A stretch of 64,000 nucleotides of DNA from Insulibacter thermoxylanivorax (GTDB lineage: Bacteria > Bacillota > Bacilli > Paenibacillales > DA-C8). Below the pieces are notes generated by a model that ran no database searches, was not told the DNA's origin, and saw only the letters and a list, made by a program, of their open reading frames with translations. The stretch spans positions 58,462 to 122,461 of the forward strand of contig NZ_BMAQ01000021.1 of assembly GCF_015472005.1 (NCBI RefSeq). The letters run 5' to 3'. This document shows positions 58,212-64,000 of the stretch, piece by piece. The translations under genes and the position numbers were made by a program. Position 1 is the first letter of the stretch. The number at the start of each line of letters is the position of its first letter.

Positions 58212-59573
58212 ATGGAAAACGTATGGTATGTGGCTGCAACGATCCTCATCGCAGCTGCAATCGGGTATATGACAAACTATCTGGCGATCAAGATGCTGTT
58301 CCTGCCTCGCCGTCCGTGGATCATCGGCGGCCGGCGCGTCCCCTTCACGCCGGGGCTCATCCCGAAGCGGAAGGGAGAGATCGCCGCGGCGCTGGGACAA
58401 GTCGTCAGCGAATATCTCGTGACGACGGAGGGCTTGAAGTCGATGCTGCAGCGGCCGGAGCTGCGGGCACAAGCTGAGCAGAAGCTGCGCGCATGGGTCG
58501 AGGACATGGCTTGCCGCGAGGAATCCTTGGAAGAACTGGTCACCCGGCGGTTTGGGACAGAAGCAGCGGAGGAGCTGAAGCAGAAGGTACAGCAGGCGGC
58601 ATCCCATCTCCTCTCCCAAGGGGTGAGGACACTGATCGAGCATGGCGGGGCGGGTGAAGTACCCGGCGGGAGATCGTCATTGATGCGGCGGCCGCTGGCG
58701 GAACTGTTCGCGGAGCTTGAGATCCCGGCGGAAACTTGGCTGGCACGGCAAGGCGTGCCGCGGCTGATGCGGATGCTGCGCGAACAGCTGTCGGGTCCGG
58801 AGGGGATGCGCCTCATCCGTCGTCTGGTCAACCGGATGCTGGAAGGCCTCGGCGGGATGATGGGCATGCTGGCCGGCATGTTCCTTGATGAGGACAAGAT
58901 CACGGCCAAAGTGCGCCAGGCACTGCTTGCCTATCTGAACTCCCGGGAAGCGCAGGAAGTGGTCCTCCGCATCGCGGAAGGGCAGCTGCGGCAGCTAAGT
59001 GAACGCACTCCGGCTGAGCTGCTTGGCATGCTGCGAGAACAGCTTGTACAGACGGCTTCCAGCGGGGAGGTTGGAGAGGGATGGCAGGACACGCTGCATG
59101 AAGCTGAAGTTTCGGCGGACGAAACCATGCGTCAAGGTTCAGGGGAAGCACTAAGCCGAGCTCAGCATGGAAGTTCACCTGAATCTGCTCTTGAAGCCAA
59201 AGGATCCTTTGATGCAGATTGGCTTGTAAAGGTGATCGAGGGGTTGGTTCCCTTGAAAACTTGGCTGGAACACTTCTGGCAGATGTCGCCGCGCAGCTTG
59301 CTGCAGAACCACAAAGCCCAGTTGTTAGATCTAGTTCCCGCGGTATCGAACGCGTTCATCGAAGCCGCTGTGAACCATATCGAACAGGCGGTGCAGGCGT
59401 TGAATCTGCCGCAGATGGTGCAGAAGCAGGTGGAAGATTTCCCGATGGACAAGGTGGAACGCGTGATCCTGAGCATCACCGGCAGCGAGTTCCGCGCGAT
59501 TACCTGGTTAGGCGCACTGCTTGGCGGCATGATCGGCATCATCCAAGCGCTTATGCTGGTTTGGGCCGGATGA
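58212..59573 (+). CDS. DUF445 family membrane protein (YheB-like)
   Basis: 453 residues from the ATG after AGAGGTGAG. One N-terminal span leads into GYMTNYLAIKMLFLPRRPWI and RVPFTPGLIPKRKGEIAAAL, the family hallmark. A long amphipathic helical middle is followed by a C-terminal span (FRAITWLGALLGGMIGIIQA). An Asp/Ser-rich variable stretch at ~300-350 is not conserved-looking. In B. subtilis yheB neighbours yheC/yheD, as here; YheB-type proteins are linked to sporulation, function unknown. Confidence 0.9.
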   Translation: MENVWYVAATILIAAAIGYMTNYLAIKMLFLPRRPWIIGGRRVPFTPGLIPKRKGEIAAALGQVVSEYLVTTEGLKSMLQRPELRAQAEQKLRAWVEDMACREESLEELVTRRFGTEAAEELKQKVQQAASHLLSQGVRTLIEHGGAGEVPGGRSSLMRRPLAELFAELEIPAETWLARQGVPRLMRMLREQLSGPEGMRLIRRLVNRMLEGLGGMMGMLAGMFLDEDKITAKVRQALLAYLNSREAQEVVLRIAEGQLRQLSERTPAELLGMLREQLVQTASSGEVGEGWQDTLHEAEVSADETMRQGSGEALSRAQHGSSPESALEAKGSFDADWLVKVIEGLVPLKTWLEHFWQMSPRSLLQNHKAQLLDLVPAVSNAFIEAAVNHIEQAVQALNLPQMVQKQVEDFPMDKVERVILSITGSEFRAITWLGALLGGMIGIIQALMLVWAG

Positions 59574-59647
59574 CTGATGCGATGCGATGAGGAGCAGATG
59601 GGATGTTTTTCTGATGTTTTTCAAATCTTTCTCTAACCCGGCGGCAT

Positions 59648-59698
59648 GCCCGGTCGGATCGCTTGCAGGAGCGGCGGTCCGATACCGGGCTTTTTTTT
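59648..59698 (+). terminator. rho-independent terminator after the DUF445 gene
   Basis: GCCCGGTCGGATCGC pairs with GCGGCGGTCCGATACCGGGC with a small bulge, then eight T. Confidence 0.88.
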
Positions 59699-59722
59699 GT
59701 TATTGAAGACCTAGAGGGAAAA

Positions 59723-59761
59723 TTTACAATGGGTTGATTCAACTATAATACTTCCTTAACA
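59723..59761 (+). promoter_or_regulatory. PhoP-box-like direct repeats with overlapping -10 element
   Basis: The hexamers TTTACA (59723), TTGATT (59734), ATAATA (59745) and TTAACA (59756) begin exactly 11 bp apart. Two match the Bacillus PhoP box TT(A/T/C)ACA fully and two partly. A TATAAT at 59744-59749 lies within the array, without a good -35. This would suit activation of the Ugp-like operon under phosphate limitation. A CCGAAT/ATTCGG inverted repeat follows at ~59779. Confidence 0.45.
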
Positions 59762-59815
59762 GACGGGCGGTATGCTGAAGCCGAATAGATTCGGATAAAA
59801 GGATGTGGCAGACCA

Positions 59816-60784
59816 GTGAACATGGGACAAAATATGATGGACGGCCATACTGCCGGCAAGCGGCCGGCGACCGTGCTGAACGTGAGCTGGAAACAGCGGC
59901 TGCGCATAGGGCGGAACGCCAAAGAATGGTTAACCGCCTATGGATTCTTAGCACCATCGCTGATATTGTTCGCGATCTTCGTCTTCTATCCTGCGATTCA
60001 GTCGGTCTATCTCAGCTTGCATATGACGGATCCAATGGGTCGCGTCGTCCGGTTCGTCGGACTGGACAATTACATCAAGCTGTTTACTTCGCAAGCGTTC
60101 TATGACGGCCTGCTTGTCACGCTGCGGTTCATCTTGTATACGGTGCCGCCGACGATTCTTCTCGCCCTGCTGCTTGCCGTCCTGACCCATCGAGCTTTGG
60201 CCGGCATGGGACTGCTTCGCTTCGTCTTCTCGCTTCCTGTGGCGTTGTCTGTGGGAACCACTGCCGTCATCTGGCTGCAGCTGTTTCATCCGAGCATGGG
60301 CATGTTCAATCAGGTGCTGGGCTGGCTCGGCTTCGATCCCGTCTTCTGGCTGGCCGATCCCAAACAAGCGCTCCTCTCGGTCTCCATAATGACGGTCTGG
60401 ATGAACCTCGGATTCGTCTATATCGTGCTGCTGAGCGGCCTGCAGGCGATCCCGCAGGACATCCTCGACAGCGTTGCCGTGGACGGCGCCGGCCCCTTGC
60501 GCAAGTACGGGCAAATTATCCTGCCGCTTGTTTCGCCTTCGCTGTTCTTCGTCACGATCATCTCGCTCATCGGTTCTTTTCAAGCCTTTGGGCAGTTCCA
60601 TATCTTGACCAAGGGCGGACCGATGAATGCGACGAACACGATCGTCTATCAGATCTATCAAGAGGCTTTCGTGAACTATCGGTTCGGCACCGGCAGCGCA
60701 CAGGCCCTCGTGCTGTTCGCCATCATCCTCATCCTGACGGTGCTGCAGTTCCGCTTCGTGGAGAGGAAGGTGCATTATCAATGA
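59816..60784 (+). CDS. ABC transporter permease, UgpA-like
   Basis: 322 residues with a ~35-residue cytoplasmic tail and six spans. The EAA loop is DILDSVAVDGAGPLRKYGQI, and the block SFQAFGQFHILTKGGPMNAT with TIVYQIYQEAFVNYRFGTGS is strongly UgpA-like. GTG at 59816 or ATG at 59822 could be the start. It overlaps the next permease by 4 bp. Likely substrate glycerol-3-phosphate or its diesters, by similarity only. Confidence 0.88.
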   Translation: MNMGQNMMDGHTAGKRPATVLNVSWKQRLRIGRNAKEWLTAYGFLAPSLILFAIFVFYPAIQSVYLSLHMTDPMGRVVRFVGLDNYIKLFTSQAFYDGLLVTLRFILYTVPPTILLALLLAVLTHRALAGMGLLRFVFSLPVALSVGTTAVIWLQLFHPSMGMFNQVLGWLGFDPVFWLADPKQALLSVSIMTVWMNLGFVYIVLLSGLQAIPQDILDSVAVDGAGPLRKYGQIILPLVSPSLFFVTIISLIGSFQAFGQFHILTKGGPMNATNTIVYQIYQEAFVNYRFGTGSAQALVLFAIILILTVLQFRFVERKVHYQ

Positions 60785-61668
60785 ATCATGTCGCGCTCTC
60801 ATTTGCTGCTCATTCGTCCCGTTCGGCTGTACGGAGAAATCGCAGGCTGCGGATGCAGCCGGCGGAATGGAGCCGTTACTTGGTGCTGATCATCACCGCC
60901 GGCTTCGTGTTGTATCCGCTCATCTATGCCTTCACCGTCAGCCTCATGACCGCAGAGGAAGCGGGGAGGTTCCCGCCTCCCCTCTGGCCGGAGAGCTTCT
61001 ATCTGGGCAATTATGCGCGGGCTTTGGAGCTCGCACCGATCCCCAGGTTCCTGCTGAACAGCTTCATCATGGCAAGCGCGGTAACCCTCGGCCAGCTGAT
61101 CACTTGCAGTATGGCGGCCTATGCCTTCGCCTTCGTGCAATTCCGGGGGAAGTTCGTGTTGTTCACCTTGATTCTCTCAACGATGATGATTCCTTGGGAA
61201 GTAACGATGATTCCCAATTACCTGACGATCAAATCCCTGCAATGGATGGATTCGTTCCTCGGGCTGACGGTGCCCTTCCTTGCTTCGGCCTTCGGCGTGT
61301 TCCTCCTGCGCCAGTTGTTCTTGCAGCTGCCCAAGGAGCTCATCGAAGCGGCGAGGATCGACGGCTGCGGGCATGGGCGCATCTTCCTGCAGCTGGTGCT
61401 GCCCCTCGGCCGTCCGGCGCTGGCAACGCTCGGGGTATACACCTTCTTAAACACTTGGAACAGTTATCTCTGGCCTCTTCTGGTCACTAATAACAAAAAC
61501 ATGCGCACCGTGCAGATCGGCATCACGATGCTGCAGTGGGAGGAATCGATGTCGTGGAACTTGGTGCTGGCCGGGGTGTGCATCGTGCTCCTGCCCTCCC
61601 TGATCATGCTCGTCTTGGGTTTGAAACAGCTGGTTCAGGGAATCACCGCAGGGGCTGTGAAGGGATAA
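60781..61668 (+). CDS. ABC transporter permease, UgpE-like
   Basis: 295 residues, six spans, EAA loop LIEAARIDGCGHGRIFLQLV. The UgpE-type segment TMMIPWEVTMIPNYLTIKSL followed by MDSFLGLTVPFLASAFGVF is well kept. Coupled to the UgpA-like gene by ATGA. No ATPase gene follows; the binding protein comes next after 157 bp. Confidence 0.88.
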   Translation: MNHVALSFAAHSSRSAVRRNRRLRMQPAEWSRYLVLIITAGFVLYPLIYAFTVSLMTAEEAGRFPPPLWPESFYLGNYARALELAPIPRFLLNSFIMASAVTLGQLITCSMAAYAFAFVQFRGKFVLFTLILSTMMIPWEVTMIPNYLTIKSLQWMDSFLGLTVPFLASAFGVFLLRQLFLQLPKELIEAARIDGCGHGRIFLQLVLPLGRPALATLGVYTFLNTWNSYLWPLLVTNNKNMRTVQIGITMLQWEESMSWNLVLAGVCIVLLPSLIMLVLGLKQLVQGITAGAVKG

Positions 61669-61825
61669 GGCTTCGTGTGTGAAAGGGATGAAGGGTTCGC
61701 GGATGGCGCGGATTTGATGAAGGGATTGCATCGGTGTTGTTGCAATGGATTAGCTGTAGCGGCAAGTCCGCACATGAAGGTGCGGCATCCGCATAGATGA
61801 GTACTTGGAGATGGAGGAGAGGGAT

Positions 61826-63223
61826 ATGAAATCGATCCGAACGTTATTCATGTTTACTGCCGCGGTCATGATGCTTATGCTGGCAGCATGCGGCGGCGGT
61901 GTCCAGGAGATGGAAGCAAGTTCGCAAGGGAAGGAAGTCCAGGCTGGTCTAGGGGGAGAGAACAAGGAAGCCAAGGGGGCATCATCCAAGCGTCCCATCA
62001 AGGTCTCGTTCTGGCATTCCATGGGGGGAGCAGCGGGTGAAGCCGTGGATAAGATGGTCGCCGATTTCAACGAACAGCAGGATGATATCTTCGTAGAGGC
62101 GGTCTACCAGGGCTCCTATGATGAAAGCCTGAACAAGCTGCGCTCCAGCTTCGGCACTAAGGATGGTCCGACGATCGTTCAAGTGTATGAGATCGGCAGC
62201 CGCTTCATGATCGACTCGGGCATGATCCAGCCGATTCAGAAGTTCATCGATGCCGAAAACTATGATCTGTCGCAGTTAGAGGAAAATATTCTGGCTTATT
62301 ACACCTTTGACGGAGAACTGTATTCGATGCCTTTTAACTCTTCGAATCCGATTCTGTACTACAACAAAGACATGTTCCGAGAAGCCGGCCTTGATCCGGA
62401 GCGCCCGCCCAGAACCTACTCAGAAGTAGAAGAGACCGCGCGCATCTTGACCAAGGATGGGAAATACGGCGTATCCTTTGCGCTCTACGGCTGGTTCATG
62501 GAACAATTCCATGCCAATGCCGGGGCGGAGTATGTTGATAACGGCAACGGAAGGCATGCGCTGGCGGAGACTTCGCTCGTCGACGGGGAAGCGGGCGTGA
62601 AGACCATGGAGTGGTGGAAGCGTATGATCGATGAAGGAACAGCGCTGAATCTCGGCCGGCGCACTTCGGATACACGGGCTGCTTTTGCCGCAGGGCAGGT
62701 GGCGATGACCCTGGACTCCACGGCAGGCGTGCGCGGCTATGTCGATGCCGTCGGCGGCAAGTTCGAAGTGGGCACCGGCTTTCTGCCGCGATTGGATGGG
62801 GCGGAAGGCGGCGGCGTGATTATCGGCGGCGCCAGCTTATGGATGTTGAACGATCGACCGGAAGAAGAGCAGCAGGCGGCGTGGGAGTTTATGAAATTCC
62901 TTGCCTCGCCGGAGCAGCAGGCTTACTGGCACGTAAGCACGGGATACTTCCCAATAACCAAGGCGGCTTATGACCTGGATCTGGTCAAGGAAAATGCAAG
63001 AGAATTCCCGCAGTTCGTCACTGCCGTCGAACAGCTCCACGCTTCTGAGATCAATACCGCAACGCAAGGCGCTGTGATGGGCGTCTTCCCGGAGGCGCGG
63101 CAGATCGTCGAGACGGCGATGGAAGAGATCGTGAACGGCGCCAAGTCGCCGCAGGATGCGCTGTCCGCAGCCGCTGCGGAGATCACGGAGAAGATCAGGC
63201 AGTACAATTCGACGGTGAACTAA
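61826..63223 (+). CDS. ABC transporter substrate-binding lipoprotein, UgpB-like
   Basis: 465 residues from the ATG after GGAGGAGAGGG. The signal peptide ends in the lipobox MLAAC, so it is lipid-anchored outside. Blocks: SFWHSMGGAAGEAVDKMVAD, FVEAVYQGSYDESLNKLRSS, GPTIVQVYEIGSRFMIDSGM and ELYSMPFNSSNPILYYNKDM. These correspond to UgpB, the periplasmic glycerol-3-phosphate/glycerophosphocholine binder. A Gly/Glu/Lys linker of ~40 residues follows the lipid anchor. Confidence 0.9.
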   Translation: MKSIRTLFMFTAAVMMLMLAACGGGVQEMEASSQGKEVQAGLGGENKEAKGASSKRPIKVSFWHSMGGAAGEAVDKMVADFNEQQDDIFVEAVYQGSYDESLNKLRSSFGTKDGPTIVQVYEIGSRFMIDSGMIQPIQKFIDAENYDLSQLEENILAYYTFDGELYSMPFNSSNPILYYNKDMFREAGLDPERPPRTYSEVEETARILTKDGKYGVSFALYGWFMEQFHANAGAEYVDNGNGRHALAETSLVDGEAGVKTMEWWKRMIDEGTALNLGRRTSDTRAAFAAGQVAMTLDSTAGVRGYVDAVGGKFEVGTGFLPRLDGAEGGGVIIGGASLWMLNDRPEEEQQAAWEFMKFLASPEQQAYWHVSTGYFPITKAAYDLDLVKENAREFPQFVTAVEQLHASEINTATQGAVMGVFPEARQIVETAMEEIVNGAKSPQDALSAAAAEITEKIRQYNSTVN

Positions 63224-63276
63224 TGCTCAGCCTAGCCGAAAGGAACCTAGGCGTCCATAATGGGACGAGATAACAT

Positions 63277-63359
63277 AAAAACCCGGCCTCCTGCATAACT
63301 TGTACTAAGTTATGGATATCACTGTAAACAGAGGATATCGCTGAAGGAGGTCGGGTTTT
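63277..63359 (+). promoter_or_regulatory. three-way-junction RNA element covering the ribosome site of the next gene
   Basis: Stem P1: AAAACCCGGCCTCCT (63278-63292) with AGGAGGTCGGGTTTT (63345-63359), 15 pairs with one G-U. P2: CATAACTT (63294-63301) with AAGTTATG (63307-63314), 8 perfect pairs. P3: GATATC (63315) with GATATC (63334), enclosing CTGT/ACAG. Junction residues are G, none, and GCTGA. The AGGAGG in P1 is the ribosome site of the gene that starts at 63360. It may be an intrinsic terminator of the Ugp-like operon (A-tract, GC stem, T-tract in both directions), a translational switch, or both. Confidence 0.6.
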
Positions 63360-63641
63360 ATGGCTCGTAAGATGAAAGCGGGCTTGTATACCTTGCTGTG
63401 TGCGGGCATGTTGATCTATGCGGTGCCCCGTCTGTCCATCGGCAACGGTTGGACGCAGGAGACGTTGTTCGGCGTGATTTGGATCTGTATGGTGCTGCTG
63501 ATCATCGCTGCGCAGCTGCATGATCTGCTGGGGGTGGACGAGAAGACGGATGAGGAGATCCGAAAGCTCAAACGCTACAAATACTGGCGCTTGCAGCAAA
63601 GGATCATCCAGCAGGCGGAGCGGGATCGGGGTAATGGCTAG
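63360..63641 (+). CDS. hypothetical small membrane protein
   Basis: 93 residues with two spans (GLYTLLCAGMLIYAVPRLSI, GVIWICMVLLIIAAQLHDLL) and a charged C-terminal tail (EEIRKLKRYKYWRLQQRIIQ). The ATG lies 9 bases after AGGAGG, which is inside the P1 stem of the RNA element. I do not recognise the family; a short transmembrane hairpin with a basic helix is all that can be seen. Confidence 0.65.
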   Translation: MARKMKAGLYTLLCAGMLIYAVPRLSIGNGWTQETLFGVIWICMVLLIIAAQLHDLLGVDEKTDEEIRKLKRYKYWRLQQRIIQQAERDRGNG

Positions 63642-64000
63642 GACGCTGGCGGATCACTTTATGGATGACATGAATGAATCATGGTATGGAACATATGCGG
63701 ATGGATGAAGCGCATAATGAACGAATCATTGGATGAAACATGCGCGGATGGTTCTATCGTGAATCGTTCAAGTGTATGGATAGAAGCAGCGTGGATAGAT
63801 CAAGCGCTTACGTGAATGGAATGGATCAAGCGCATATAGATGACGTACGGAAGCAAAAGATGGCTGTCGGAATGCGGAAGGTTCGACCGGATTGTGAGAT
63901 GTTCGGGCAGCTGTTTTTTGTATTTTTTTATACTTAGTAGGGTGTGAAGAGAGGGGTTGGAGGAGCTGGACATACGAAAGTGAGTGTAAAATGTTTGTGG
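63642..64000. repeat. 3' end of window: degenerate ~47-bp direct repeats, no gene supported
   Basis: A 35-bp unit at 63670-63704 (ATGAATGAATCATGG...GCGGATGG) recurs at 63717-63751 with about six differences, period 47 bp. Shorter GGATCAAGCGC-type motifs follow at ~63799 and 63824. A 24-residue frame (63634-63708) and other short frames lie across the repeats and are not convincing. T-rich runs at ~63913-63930 may end a transcript. Confidence 0.5.

Noticed and set aside
63634..63708. 24-residue frame after the small membrane protein
   Set aside because: No ribosome site of its own beyond the overlap, repetitive composition, no recognisable feature.

Overview
The window looks like chromosomal DNA of a spore-forming, moderately high-GC member of the Paenibacillaceae. 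Basis: Bacillales-type genes (PrkA, SpoVR, YhbH, spore transglutaminase Tgl, YheC/YheD ATP-grasp proteins, YunC, YunD-like, YfkAB, YtvI-like, sufCDSUB, mrpABCDEFG), strong GGAGG-type ribosome binding sites, and carbohydrate ABC importers encoded without their own ATPases. No rRNA, tRNA, phage, intact insertion sequence or CRISPR array was recognised.

Layout. 1-12.95 kb: a forward-strand glycan-type locus. It holds a large substrate-binding protein, two permeases, a secreted beta-propeller/TPR protein, a Yip1-like membrane protein, a DUF5696 protein, two more permeases and a membrane-anchored GH51-type alpha-L-arabinofuranosidase. 13.0-14.2 kb: an SPFH protein and a tiny ribbon-helix-helix protein behind an operator with half-sites every 11 bp. 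14.3-23.2 kb: a sporulation/stress neighbourhood with PrkA, a manganese (yybP-ykoY) riboswitch with two terminators and TerC, SpoVR, a sirtuin, Tgl and YhbH. 23.4-29.4 kb: a complete seven-subunit Mrp cation/proton antiporter operon. 29.4-33.5 kb: a DUF423 protein, a lipoprotein, YunC and MtnA. 33.6-39.1 kb: the SUF iron-sulfur operon behind a Fur/PerR-like operator. 39.3-39.8 kb: the wreck of a two-component system. 40.0-47.4 kb: a 5'-nucleotidase-type phosphoesterase, an HD-GYP protein, radical-SAM YfkAB, a YtvI-like permease and a large-subunit catalase.

47.4-51.9 kb is an accessory zone, visibly richer in A/T over much of its length. It holds short interspersed repeats, a YodB-like redox repressor beside a broken flavin monooxygenase gene, three tandem copies of an unrecognised small gene (two inside a duplicated block), and a five-copy tandem repeat with a 52-bp period. 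51.9-58.1 kb is a run of five adjacent YheC/YheD-type ATP-grasp genes on the minus strand, divergent from the DUF445 (YheB-type) gene. 59.7-63.2 kb is a Ugp-type (glycerol-3-phosphate-like) ABC importer with PhoP-box-like direct repeats upstream. A predicted three-way-junction hairpin then covers the ribosome binding site of a small membrane protein gene.

Three themes recur. Spore formation and coat maturation: PrkA/SpoVR/YhbH, Tgl, YheC/D array, YtvI-like. Metal and oxidative stress: Mn riboswitch, PerR/Fur-like operator, catalase, YodB-like repressor, Suf. Nutrient import through shared ATPases. The least explained elements are the RNA structure at 63.3 kb, the tandem paralogues at 49.2-51.1 kb, the expanded ATP-grasp array and the DUF5696 locus. 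All functional calls come from reading the sequence, not from database searches.
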